64,000 nt of DNA, from NCBI RefSeq assembly GCF_006438915.1, contig NZ_RCZE01000016.1:1-64000 (forward strand). The letters are read 5' to 3'. The notes under the pieces are model-generated. The model was not told where the DNA came from. It worked only from the letters and a program-made list of their open reading frames with translations, and made no database searches. Below are positions 1 to 8,257 of the stretch, one piece after another. A program made the position numbers and the translations under genes. Each line of letters starts with the position of its first letter. The first letter of the stretch is position 1. This stretch comes from Pseudomonas arsenicoxydans (GTDB taxonomy: Bacteria > Pseudomonadota > Gammaproteobacteria > Pseudomonadales > Pseudomonadaceae).

Positions 1-213
1 TCGCTTGAGCCAAAGGCAGAAGCCGTTGCGCTCCCAATATAAAATCTTCACTCGGTTGCGGGGCTTGTTGAGGAAAACGAAAAGCACGGGGTCAAATACT
101 GCGACTTTAATATCCAGCTCGACCAGCGCAGCCAAGCCGTCGATGGATTTTCGGAAGTCGACCGGCTTGGGGTACAGATACACTTTTTCGACTTTAGCAT
201 CGGGTCGCATCAT
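1..213 (-). CDS. IS66-family accessory protein TnpB (Orf2), partial
   Basis: The gene runs off the left edge of the window. The 71 visible residues start MMRPDAKVEKVYLYPKPVDF and continue without a stop through RVKILYWERNGF, which is characteristic of the IS66 Orf2/TnpB family. Its exact role in transposition is not settled. The start is the double ATG at 208-213. An IS66-type end (GTAAGCG) lies only 84 bp upstream at position 297, so there is no room for the tnpA that usually precedes tnpB: either this element lacks tnpA or it has an internal deletion. Whether the element is complete cannot be seen. Confidence 0.8.
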   Translation of the reverse strand, partial: MMRPDAKVEKVYLYPKPVDFRKSIDGLAALVELDIKVAVFDPVLFVFLNKPRNRVKILYWERNGFCLWLKR

Positions 214-274
214 GGCGAGCTGGCTCCTGAGGGAATCGGGAGCACAGCATCCGGGATCAGCTAAGCGCTTTGAA

Positions 275-297
275 TGTGGGGTTTATGGAGCGCTTAC
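275..297 (-). repeat. IS66-type terminal inverted repeat (inner element)
   Basis: On the minus strand the sequence begins GTAAGCGCTCCATAAACC at 297. GTAAGCG is the usual start of IS66-family ends. It lies immediately downstream of a broken tnpB copy, which indicates the insertion point of the inner element. Confidence 0.65.
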
Positions 298-353
298 AAG
301 TCGACGGGCTTGGGGTAGAGATAGGCTTTTTCGACTTTAGCGTCGGGTCGCAT
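294..353 (-). pseudogene. Truncated second tnpB (IS66), cut by the inner IS66 end
   Basis: The minus strand from ATG at 353 reads MRPDAKVEKAYLYPKPVD and then Leu-stop. It is the same N-terminus as the tnpB at the left edge, with a few substitutions. Homology stops exactly where the inner IS66 end starts (297). The upstream flank (362-448) is also a diverged copy of 211-298. The simplest reading is one IS66-type element inserted into the tnpB of another, related one. Confidence 0.65.
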
Positions 354-424
354 TGTCGCATCATGACGAGCTTGCTCCTGAGGGGATCGGGAGAACCGCA
401 TCCGGGATCAGCTAGGCACTTTCA

Positions 425-447
425 ATGGGGGTTCATGGATCGCTTAC
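425..447 (-). repeat. IS66-type terminal inverted repeat (outer element)
   Basis: The minus strand from 447 reads GTAAGCGATCCATGAACC, near-identical to the end at 297. It marks the outer boundary of the IS66 block next to the sugar-modification operon. Confidence 0.65.
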
Positions 448-453
448 AATAAA

Positions 454-492
454 ACACCCTGCGAAAACGTAGCTCTCGCAGGGTGTAGGGGG
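454..492 (-). terminator. Rho-independent terminator of the sugar-modification operon
   Basis: An 11-bp perfect stem (ACACCCTGCGA at 454-464 with TCGCAGGGTGT at 476-486) is followed on the minus strand by a TTTTATT tract running into 447-453. It sits 48 bp past the stop of the GtrII-like gene, as expected for the end of that operon. Confidence 0.75.
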
Positions 493-533
493 TGACCATA
501 GATTATGGAGTGCTACAGCTCTTCCTCAGGTAC

Positions 534-2696
534 TTATTGTTTAAATTGTGCATGTGTCGAATCTGGCTCTTTGCTGAGCCTGACAAGATAACAATCACCA
601 ACTTTTCTCACTGAGCCAGCTGCAGGCCAGACAGGCATCTCTTTGAAAAATGGTGTCATAGCAATTCGCTCATCATTATTAGCTATATAGATATTTTCAT
701 ATCCCATAACTTTCATATAGGTAACCATGCGAAGGATATTTCCGTCATCCCATGAAAAGAAAGAGCCTTGTGTAGCCGACGACCAACCTTTTGCATACAC
801 TGTATTTAAAGTTTTTTTACCATAAACATCAATTTTCGAAAACGTATTTCGGTCGAAATCACCACTTAGTTCACCGATTCGTCTGTATATGTCGGCCGCA
901 AGCATCCGGTCATGTGATTGTGTAATGGTCGCTGAAGCCATATATTGTGATGTAATACTAAAAATCTGGATCTGATATAAACCAACAATGATCACCCCGG
1001 CAAGAACGAATGACGACCGCTTATCAGAAAGTAAAATAGCACTTGACAGCCAGCTAACGTAAGCCACGGCCAACATGGTCCGCATTGGAAGAGGCATCCC
1101 TCCCGATATAAAATGGAACGCAAATGGAGCGACTAAAACCCCACTCCATAAAAACAATCTTATAATTGTTTTTTCAAAATCTATAGACAGGATCTTTAAA
1201 GTTGCCAGCAATATAGCAAGGCCCGATATGTATATACTTGCACCATACCGCAGTGAGCTTCCTGAATATATAGATGTCATCTCATTGATGACTAGAAAAA
1301 CAACGCCCAAAGGGTCCTTTAAAATAGCGCTGTAATTTATGAAACCGTCTATGTATCCACTATCACTGGCAATGATTTTCTGAGCCGCGAAATTTATGGA
1401 AAAATAGAGAATCAATGCAATCAAGGTCAGCAACAAGATTTTGGATAGCATCATTGCTATGTACTTAAGTAGCTCGCGACCAGTATCATCACTGCGTAGG
1501 CATCTGATAAGTAAAGCACCAAAGACAATGCACATGAACAAAAGCAACAAAGACTGATATGCAGCTATTGCGCACGCAAGAGCGAGAACTATTATAGAGT
1601 TTACAAAGATCAAGCCGCCATTGCTTAAGGCATCATCATCAGCTTTTCTAAATACTAAGTAAGAACTTAAACTTATAAAAAAAACACCAAACCCTAAGGC
1701 AGGAACATTTGAGTAGAACTCAGATATAAACCACCATGTTGGGAATGCGCAAAAAATAGGATACGACGCATATGTTTTCCAGCTCGGCGCGTAGCCGTGA
1801 GCTCTTAAGATTAATGCATAAGAAACAGAAAGAGAAAAAACCAAAAAAATATACGGTGCGAAAGGAATAGATGGCTGAGGGAAGATATACCTCTCTACTA
1901 GATAAACAAACCAACGTCCTTGAGAAACCCAGTCGGATGGGTTTTGACGAGTAGATGCCATCTCATCGTCAATTGAAAATGAAAATGTTGATAAAAAATA
2001 AACATACAATATGGAGCCAATGGCTACCAGAACCCCTATTTCCCTAAAATTAAATCCATCATTGCGCACCTTTTCAAACAAATAATCCAGTGAACAATCG
2101 ACAAAGGTTAATGCACGTTTTATTTTTTTCTTAAAAAATAGTAGCCCAGCCATAAAAATCGCTATAACGAACCCTAATAGGGTGCTAAAAAAAGCGAGTT
2201 TCCTATGAAGCTCCTTGAAATTAAGTTCAATACCCAATTGGGGGTCAGTAGAACCATTTTTCATTACGACGATAACTTTGCCTTCGGATGATTGTATTTT
2301 CTCAATGTCGAATAAGGGCTTCAATAAAATATTACCTACATCCAATCTTGCCCCAAGAATAGATACATATATTTCATTAACGTCAATTGTCCCTCCTGCA
2401 GTTAGGGGGTCCCATCGAACAGATGAGTATAAGCCGCTCAGTGGAAATGTTAATTTATTCCTGCCAGGAGCAATATGATACCAGGTGCTATTTGTCGCTG
2501 AATACAGTCCCTTTTTACCAAAAAATATTTGAGATGAACCTGCTATTTTTGAGTTCATATCAATCACCAGCGATGTTCCGCTAGCAGGCAAATAAAATAA
2601 AATAAAACTCATGATGAGCCCGGCAGTAAAAAAAGCAACTACCCGCCAAAACCATGGATGTTTCTGCAATAGCTTTGTTTTGTTTGAAGTAGTCAA
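534..2696 (-). CDS. GtrII-like membrane glycosyltransferase with N-terminal periplasmic domain
   Basis: This 720-residue polytopic protein is probably the enzyme that moves a sugar from undecaprenyl phosphate to O-antigen in the periplasm. After a first membrane helix (about residues 17-37) comes a polar, beta-rich stretch (about 40-165), then a second helix (170-190). The remainder has about ten helices and resembles the Glucos_trans_II (GtrII) family, with an acidic SIDDE motif (242-246) and a GR pair (260-261) in the first large loop, where GT-C enzymes keep catalytic acids. It is the last gene of a five-gene minus-strand operon and is followed by a terminator. It is visibly AT-rich compared with all neighbours, which suggests recent transfer. 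GtrII proteins are usually near 500 residues, so the N-terminal domain is extra. Acceptor and sugar are inferred from the neighbours. Confidence 0.7.
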   Translation of the reverse strand: MTTSNKTKLLQKHPWFWRVVAFFTAGLIMSFILFYLPASGTSLVIDMNSKIAGSSQIFFGKKGLYSATNSTWYHIAPGRNKLTFPLSGLYSSVRWDPLTAGGTIDVNEIYVSILGARLDVGNILLKPLFDIEKIQSSEGKVIVVMKNGSTDPQLGIELNFKELHRKLAFFSTLLGFVIAIFMAGLLFFKKKIKRALTFVDCSLDYLFEKVRNDGFNFREIGVLVAIGSILYVYFLSTFSFSIDDEMASTRQNPSDWVSQGRWFVYLVERYIFPQPSIPFAPYIFLVFSLSVSYALILRAHGYAPSWKTYASYPIFCAFPTWWFISEFYSNVPALGFGVFFISLSSYLVFRKADDDALSNGGLIFVNSIIVLALACAIAAYQSLLLLFMCIVFGALLIRCLRSDDTGRELLKYIAMMLSKILLLTLIALILYFSINFAAQKIIASDSGYIDGFINYSAILKDPLGVVFLVINEMTSIYSGSSLRYGASIYISGLAILLATLKILSIDFEKTIIRLFLWSGVLVAPFAFHFISGGMPLPMRTMLAVAYVSWLSSAILLSDKRSSFVLAGVIIVGLYQIQIFSITSQYMASATITQSHDRMLAADIYRRIGELSGDFDRNTFSKIDVYGKKTLNTVYAKGWSSATQGSFFSWDDGNILRMVTYMKVMGYENIYIANNDERIAMTPFFKEMPVWPAAGSVRKVGDCYLVRLSKEPDSTHAQFKQ

Positions 2697-2817
2697 GTCT
2701 TTAACTCTTTATGTAAATATTTTAAGAAAATTAAGCAATGAAATCTCTTGGTTCTTCCATTCGGGTAATGAGTCACGTAGTGAACCGCCTCAAATTTTCT
2801 AAGCCCCTCTAGGTCGG

Positions 2818-3204
2818 TCATTTTGAGAACACGAATTTCGAAAGCATATAGGTGATGGGGATCGTTATAATGATGGCCGCCAGCGGAGCCAGACGATCAG
2901 CAAATCCGAGTTTTTCAACCCAGCACCACAAAATCAGCATACTTACCATGTATTGAATCAGATAAACGAGAGGCAACAGGGCAACTGATTTAATGCCTTG
3001 ATGGCTTTTGAATACGAAGAAGCGATTCAACAGATAAGCGAGCGCGATACCAGTGATATACGAAATCGTGTAGCTCGCTGTGTAGGGTAGAAACATCAGC
3101 AGGAGTAAATATACTCCGTATGTCAGGGCGGTATTGAAGCCACCCGAGATCAAGAATTTGGCGAAATCCTGCTTGAGCAACCTGGAAAATGACTGATTCA
3201 TCAT
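2818..3204 (-). CDS. GtrA-like polyprenyl-linked sugar flippase
   Basis: The 128-residue protein has four predicted membrane helices and the GtrA signature F-x-x-x-G-G-x-N around residues 17-24, then LNRFFVF after the second helix. GtrA proteins are thought to flip undecaprenyl-phosphate sugars across the inner membrane for later transfer to O-antigen or teichoic acid. I start at MMNQSFSRLL (3204), 7 bp after the stop of the upstream gene. A longer frame from 3273 would overlap that gene by 62 bp and give an unusually long, polar N-terminus. It fits between the sugar-synthesis genes and the GtrII-like transferase, completing a gtrA/gtrB/gtrII-type set. Confidence 0.82.
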   Translation of the reverse strand: MMNQSFSRLLKQDFAKFLISGGFNTALTYGVYLLLLMFLPYTASYTISYITGIALAYLLNRFFVFKSHQGIKSVALLPLVYLIQYMVSMLILWCWVEKLGFADRLAPLAAIIITIPITYMLSKFVFSK

Positions 3205-3211
3205 AAAGCTG

Positions 3212-4162
3212 TCATTCGGCGCTTTCAATGATGGATTTGAACTCGTCATAGTTCCGAATGTAGTCTGCGGCATCGTAATAGTGCGAAGCGAACACTATCA
3301 GTACTGCGTCATTCGAATAGCGGTACTGAATGCCCCAAGTCATAGGTGGCAGATAAATGCCTTGGTTTGGCTTGTCGAGTACGAACTCCTCTCGAGTTTT
3401 ACCGTCATCAGCCACGACATGTACACAGCCTTTTACCGCGACCAAAAACTGATGGCAAGTGCGGTGAGCGTGCTCGCCCCGGGTTTCCGCAGTTGGCACG
3501 TCGTAAACAATAAAATAGCGTTGTGTCTTGAACGGCACGGAGCGCTCGAACTCACCTACAGACAAACTGCCCCTTATGTCAGCGACCTCGTGCATAGTGT
3601 GAAGGGTCACGTCCTTTACCGATGTTTCAACCACGCCACGTATGACCGAACGCTGAAGGCTTTCGCGTCCATTACTGCCCGGCTTGGCGTCTACATACCC
3701 AATAATCTTGGCGGGATTTCCTACGACAATAGCGTTCGGGGGAATAGACCGCGTGACTACGGCACCGGCGCCAACCATTGCGTTCGTACCGATGGTCACA
3801 CCAGGCAAAATAGTGCTATTCGCACCAAGCGAAGCACCATTTCTGATAATAGTCCGAGCAAAGTTTTCCGGATAAACCTTACTGCGTGGAAACAGATCGT
3901 TGGTAAACGTGGCGTTGGGGCCGATGAATACATCGTCTTCTATAGTAATGCCATCCCAAACCTGAACACCGCACTTCAAGGTGACCCGATCACCAATCAG
4001 CACATCGTTTTCAATGAATACGTGGTCGCAAACGTTGCATTCGGCACCCAACCGTGCTCCCGGCAGGATATGAGCGAACGCCCAGACGCGGGTATCTTTG
4101 CCGATACTTTCCGATTCGCACAACGCGTGGCTATGAACAAAAAACTCTTTATCACTGCTCAT
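3212..4162 (-). CDS. Bifunctional dTDP-sugar N-acetyltransferase / 3,4-ketoisomerase (FdtD/WxcM-like)
   Basis: Two domains are fused in 316 residues. Residues 1-155 form a left-handed beta-helix acyltransferase with hexapeptide repeats (I/V-G-x-x repeats such as IGDRVTL, IEDDVFIGPNA, IGTNAMVGAGAVV). Residues about 180-312 form a FdtA/QdtA cupin (RGEHAHRTCHQFLV holds the conserved histidines). Known relatives, WxcM and FdtD, isomerise dTDP-4-keto-6-deoxyglucose to the 3-keto sugar and later acetylate the 3-amino group. The step between the two is done by the aminotransferase two genes upstream. The start overlaps the glycosyltransferase stop by 11 bp, implying translational coupling. Whether the product is Fuc3NAc or Qui3NAc cannot be told from this sequence alone. 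Confidence 0.85.
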   Translation of the reverse strand: MSSDKEFFVHSHALCESESIGKDTRVWAFAHILPGARLGAECNVCDHVFIENDVLIGDRVTLKCGVQVWDGITIEDDVFIGPNATFTNDLFPRSKVYPENFARTIIRNGASLGANSTILPGVTIGTNAMVGAGAVVTRSIPPNAIVVGNPAKIIGYVDAKPGSNGRESLQRSVIRGVVETSVKDVTLHTMHEVADIRGSLSVGEFERSVPFKTQRYFIVYDVPTAETRGEHAHRTCHQFLVAVKGCVHVVADDGKTREEFVLDKPNQGIYLPPMTWGIQYRYSNDAVLIVFASHYYDAADYIRNYDEFKSIIESAE

Positions 4163-5093
4163 TCATGTCTCCAAAACCTTCGACCCGCATCGGGATCGCT
4201 AGCGGTCGATTTTTTGTATTTTCGTAAGTCCGCCACGCATAGGAGCCGACAATGCCCAGCCCCAGTAGATTCAAACAACCGAGGAAGGTGAGCGTCAGCA
4301 TGATCATCGCGTATCCGGGTACCTCGATCAGGCCGTTAAGTTTGGCAATGAGCGTGAAAATGCCGAACAACGCTGCCAGGCCAGAACCAAAGGCGCCAAC
4401 TCTAGTCACCAGCCTGATGGGCAGGTCAGTGAAGGAGAAAATACTGTCCATCAAATAGTTGACCTTCTTGCGGAAGGTCCAGGCAGATTTCCCGTGGATC
4501 CTTTCTTGGCGTGTATAGGTCACTATCTCACGACGATAACCCAGCCAGAAAATTTGAGAGATCAGCGAACTGTGGCGCTCTTCAAGGGTGAGTAGCGTGT
4601 CTCGGAATGCTTTGCTGCACGCGAACATGTCGACGCCACCCGGAGGAATTTCAGGAATGACATAGCGTCGGTAAAGACCCCAGAATATCTTCGAGGCCAT
4701 CCGACTAGGCCATGGGTCCTGGCGGCTCTCGCGCACTCCCACTACGACATCGATATCCTGGCACGCCAGTACTCGATTCATTTCCAGCACCAGTTCTGGT
4801 GGCTCTTGAAGATCCGCCGCCATTACCGCAAATCGTTCGCCGCAGCCATGCTGTAGGCCGGTTCTGATCGCCATGAACGAGCCAAAGTTTCTGGACAGCA
4901 GAACCAATTTTGATCGAAAAGGCTGGGAAGGCAGCTGGTCACGCAGTATTTCGTAACAACGGTCGGGACTGCCGTCCACGACAAAGACCACTTCCAGTGT
5001 GTTCTCCAACTGCACATTCAAACCAGCAACGGCGACTAGTAAATCAGCAAGATTACCTTCGTTTCGATATACGGGAATGACCAGCGTCAACAA
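4152..5093 (-). CDS. GtrB-like polyprenyl-phosphate glycosyltransferase (GT2)
   Basis: This 313-residue GT2 enzyme of the DPM1/GtrB type starts MLTLVIPVYRNE, has the nucleotide-binding acid in VVDGS (Asp40) and ADLQEPPE around residues 93-100, and ends with two membrane helices (about 235-257 and 265-290). Such enzymes load a nucleotide sugar onto undecaprenyl phosphate on the cytoplasmic face. It lies 1 bp after the aminotransferase gene and overlaps the bifunctional sugar enzyme, so it probably uses the 3-acetamido-3,6-dideoxyhexose these make rather than the glucose used by classical GtrB. Confidence 0.85.
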   Translation of the reverse strand: MLTLVIPVYRNEGNLADLLVAVAGLNVQLENTLEVVFVVDGSPDRCYEILRDQLPSQPFRSKLVLLSRNFGSFMAIRTGLQHGCGERFAVMAADLQEPPELVLEMNRVLACQDIDVVVGVRESRQDPWPSRMASKIFWGLYRRYVIPEIPPGGVDMFACSKAFRDTLLTLEERHSSLISQIFWLGYRREIVTYTRQERIHGKSAWTFRKKVNYLMDSIFSFTDLPIRLVTRVGAFGSGLAALFGIFTLIAKLNGLIEVPGYAMIMLTLTFLGCLNLLGLGIVGSYAWRTYENTKNRPLAIPMRVEGFGDMNEQ

Positions 5094-5094
5094 G

Positions 5095-6195
5095 TTATAT
5101 CTCCCGGGAGAAGTAAGCAGTGACTGCCTCGATCACACGCTCTACTTCTTCGTCGGTCAAACCAGGGAAGCAAGGCAGCGAAATAACGGTTTCGCAAGCA
5201 AGCTCTGTGACAACAAGTGCGCGTGCTTGCTCGACTGCGTAGGCAGGTTGGTGGTGATCTGCTATCGGGTAATGAATATCTGTGCCGATCATCTTCTCTT
5301 TCAGTGCCGCAGAAAAGTCGACTCGGTTTTTGACCCGAACTACGTAAAGGTGAGCAACATAGTCGTCACCAGTAGACCAAGGCAGTTGCATGTCCAGGTT
5401 AGCAAACGCCGCGTTGTAGCGTTTGGCGATGGATCGCCGCAGTTCATTCCAGGTGTCCAAGTGAGGCAGCTTAATACGCAGAATAGCGGCTTGCATTTCA
5501 TCCAGACGGCTATTGCGTCCACCAGGGATAGCCACGTGGTATTTCTGCGACCAGCCATACTGGCGCAACTGACGAATACGAGCAGCAAGTACGCCATCAT
5601 TGGTGACTACTGCGCCACCATCGCCCAAGGCCCCCAGGTTTTTGGTCGGGTAGAAGCTAAAGCAGGCAATGGTGCCAAAGCTGCCCGCCTGTTTACCATT
5701 GCGATGTGCGCCATGGGATTGTGCGCAATCTTCCAGGACGGGTACGCCTGCCGCTGAAGCGATACGAACAATTTCCTCGATATTTGCAAGCTGCCCATAC
5801 AGATGAGTAACAATAATTGCTGCAGGTTTGCTTTCAACCATTGCAGCCAATGCCTTCGGGCAAAGGGTCAAGGTCGCCGGATCGACGTCGATATATTCAG
5901 GCTGGGCACCAACCGCATGAATCGCAGTACTGCCATAGAACCCGGCATTGGCGACCGCCACCACGCGATGGCCAGGCTCTACACCCAACCCCTTAAGCGC
6001 GAGTTCAAGAGCATCCGAGCCATTGGCGACGCTGACGCAGTGGCCAACACCAACGTAGCTGGCAAACTCTTCTTCAAACAATTTTACTTCGTTGCCCAAG
6101 ACGTACCAATGACTGTCCAGAACCGCTTTCAAAGGGGTGACAAAGTCAAGGCCCGCATTTGCCTTTGCAGCAGAGAAAAGAGAAATGTCTTTCAT
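5095..6195 (-). CDS. DegT/DnrJ/EryC1/StrS aminotransferase (FdtB/QdtB-like)
   Basis: A 366-residue sugar aminotransferase using pyridoxal phosphate. The cofactor lysine is Lys185 in FYPTKNLGALGDGG, and EDCAQSHGA (155-163) is the usual cofactor-binding stretch. Family members act on keto sugars bound to dTDP or UDP. Beside a FdtA/QdtA domain the likely reaction is C3 transamination of dTDP-3-keto-6-deoxyhexose with glutamate. It is the first gene of the five-gene operon. No rmlA or rmlB is present nearby, so the precursor dTDP-4-keto-6-deoxyglucose must come from elsewhere in the genome. The start at 6195 is preceded by a modest ribosome site (GGAA). Confidence 0.85.
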   Translation of the reverse strand: MKDISLFSAAKANAGLDFVTPLKAVLDSHWYVLGNEVKLFEEEFASYVGVGHCVSVANGSDALELALKGLGVEPGHRVVAVANAGFYGSTAIHAVGAQPEYIDVDPATLTLCPKALAAMVESKPAAIIVTHLYGQLANIEEIVRIASAAGVPVLEDCAQSHGAHRNGKQAGSFGTIACFSFYPTKNLGALGDGGAVVTNDGVLAARIRQLRQYGWSQKYHVAIPGGRNSRLDEMQAAILRIKLPHLDTWNELRRSIAKRYNAAFANLDMQLPWSTGDDYVAHLYVVRVKNRVDFSAALKEKMIGTDIHYPIADHHQPAYAVEQARALVVTELACETVISLPCFPGLTDEEVERVIEAVTAYFSREI

Positions 6196-6385
6196 AGGAG
6201 TTCCAAGAAACTACAGAGGAAATTAAAAATTGGCCTGCAGGCATTTATTTGCGCGGATAAATACCACGAACGGCACATTTTTATACGGAAAAAATGGCTA
6301 CTAAATTTACGGACAGGGCACAGCGTTACGGATCGTCTGGCATGATCACAGGTATTGTATTCTACAGATCCTTGAGGCGGCACGC
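6196..6385. other. AT-rich leader/promoter region of the sugar-modification operon
   Basis: This 190-bp non-coding stretch is markedly AT-rich. On the minus strand it contains runs such as CCGTATAAAAATG that could supply a -10 element, but no pair with good spacing stands out. I do not see a JUMPstart/ops sequence. The operon promoter is probably here. Confidence 0.4.
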
Positions 6386-7170
6386 ATGATTCCGCATCGC
6401 GGTAAGCATTCTCGCGATGTGCTGAACGGTCTATTCCTGAGGGTCGATGTTCACCGGTTTTTGTACAGCTTTCTCGTGACCATCGCCGCGGAGACGCCAT
6501 GCGCAAAGACCTTCCTGACGGCCCTGTTGCTCAAGCAACTGGTTGAGCGCTGGGTGATCCAGTGCGGCGAAAGCCTGCAACCGTTGCTGAATTTGATGGG
6601 GTATCGACCGCTGGAAAGTCGCGTAATCCACTGCGACGAAACGCGTGTACAGGTGATAAAAGAGCTAGATCGAGTGCCCACCAACCAATCCTGCATGTGG
6701 GGGCAAACCGGCGGGCCTTCGAATCAGTCTGTGATCCTTTTTGACTACTCGACTAGCCGGGCACAGGAGGTTCGGTCGCACCTGCTCGAAGTTTGTCGCG
6801 ACTACTTGATGATCGATGATTTAGCTGGTTATAACGCCTTGGACATACAATTCGGTGTCGAACGTTTAGGCTGTTGGACCTAAGCGCGATGCAAGTTTGT
6901 CAATGCGCAAAAAGTGCAGCCCAAAGGTAAACCGGCCGTTCCGATATCGCCCTGAATCTGATGAACCAGTTGTATGGTATCCAGCAAGATTTAAAAGAAA
7001 TCGGCGATGAACATCGCCACGAAAGCCGACAGCAAAGCAGCCTGCTGATGTTGGCGCAGTTGCAAACATAGCTCGAGAAAATCTATCCACAAGTGACGGC
7101 GCAAAGTGCCCCGGGCAAAGTTATCAGCTACCTGGCCAGCAACTGGATCAGTCACAAGCCTCGAGCGTAG
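6386..7170 (+). pseudogene. Decayed IS66-family transposase (TnpC)
   Basis: From about 6530 the translation matches the IS66 transposase core: QPLLNLM, SRVIHCDETRVQV (the DDE region), FDYSTSRAQEV, YLMIDDLAGYNAL and VERLGCW. Instead of the usual GCWAHARRKF the frame reads GCWT and stops at about 6880. Homology resumes in other frames (DIALNLMNQLYGI, then EKIYPQVTAQ), with another stop near 7069, and ends at ASNW near 7150. The conserved C-terminal block around the last catalytic acid is missing. The first ~145 bases (6386-6530) may be unrelated. It is in opposite orientation to the tnpB at the left edge, so IS66 debris brackets the sugar operon. Confidence 0.8.
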
Positions 7171-7517
7171 AAGGCTTCGAGGCTTTGCTGCCAGGGAGCT
7201 GCACGCCTCGCGTCGGTAGGGTCGGCATTTACCAGTGGAACTAAGGTGGCCTTGACCAATGTGTTCTGGTTGTTGCCCCATGCACTTTACGTGGCCGATT
7301 TTTGGCTGAATAGGGGTAATAAAGACCTACATCCTATTGCTGGTAACCGCCGATAGATATAAAGCGGGGAAATTGCAGTGTTGACCGTTAAGCACTTTCC
7401 ATTTAGATCAATCTAGAGCGGCTTTGGGTTGTTTCGTATAATGCCGGCTCATTGTCTTCAGATAACAGGGCTGATCGTTTGATGTTTATAGATTAAACAC
7501 ACGCCTTTTGTTAGGTT
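7171..7517. other. Non-coding stretch between IS66 and wbpM remnants
   Basis: I see no gene here. A TATAAT at 7437-7442 lies upstream of the wbpM remnant and may be a relic of its promoter, but no convincing -35 element sits at the right distance. Confidence 0.4.
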
Positions 7518-8110
7518 TAGCGCAGGCAAGAACGACGGATTCAAGTTGCCACAAATGTTTTTCTAGTCAGAGGCGCTGTTCGGTTCGCATTTATCGTTCG
7601 CCTTGGCATCGATAATATGTCAACCATGAAGCTGCAATCCCTCGCACAATCATCTTCAACCACTGGCGGCTCAACCGCGCCATTATCGGCGGTCTGCGAC
7701 TGTGAATGCGCCATTACTTTATGGATGACTGGTTCGCCGGTGCTCAGCACGTACCGTTCAGTAATCGAGTTGAGGGCCTCACCACGGTTGCTATTTATAG
7801 TGCCGGCTTAGTCGGCAATCGGCTTGTTGCGGCTCTTCCCATGGGCCGGGCCATACGTTCCGTAGCCTTTATTGGTGATGACCCATGCATCGCGGATCGG
7901 GCGATTGCCGGCCTCTAAGTCGACAAATCCAAACGCATCCAATAGATGATCGCCAAGTCTGGTGCGCAGGAAATTCTCCTGGCGCTACCTTAATCGACTT
8001 GTGCGCGCCGCCGGGAGAGTCTCGGAGCTGGAGCTGAAGCGGCGTGGTTGTCGGCAGTCAGTCTCTTTTCCGTTGCCCCCGATTCTTGGGTCAATCTGGT
8101 GAAGTCGTTA
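7518..8110 (+). pseudogene. wbpM: Remnant of wbpM (UDP-GlcNAc 4,6-dehydratase), N-terminal part only
   Basis: WbpM is the membrane-bound dehydratase that normally closes the O-antigen cluster in Pseudomonas. Here pieces of its N-terminal half survive in several frames: RRIQVATNVFLV and AFIVRLGID (7527-7616), then after a deletion and frame change NRAIIGGLRL-stop-MRHYFMDDWFAGAQHVPF, VAIYSAGLVGNRLVAALPMGR, SVAFIGDDPCIADRAIAGL-stop, and AKSGAQEILLALP followed by CARRRES. Only weak similarity continues to about 8110. In-frame stops at 7716, 7917 and beyond, and loss of the whole catalytic domain, show it is dead. The comEA-like gene downstream keeps its place. Confidence 0.8.
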
Positions 8111-8257
8111 ACTGAATTCATCAACAGCTCCGCCTCGATCCCTGATTGTTTCACATCCTGCAACAGACACACTTTTGACAGCTCCACTACATAGCCTAAG
8201 TTTGGAAGGCAGCTTCGGAAAAGCTGCTTTCTCAAACGATGTTATGGAGCTTCATCT

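Noticed and set aside
6431..6696. Minus-strand open frames inside the IS66 transposase remnant
   Set aside because: Shadow of the transposase, whose DDE region is clear on the plus strand.
7990..8235. Minus-strand open frame beside the wbpM remnant
   Set aside because: It overlaps decayed wbpM sequence and has no recognisable domain or ribosome site.
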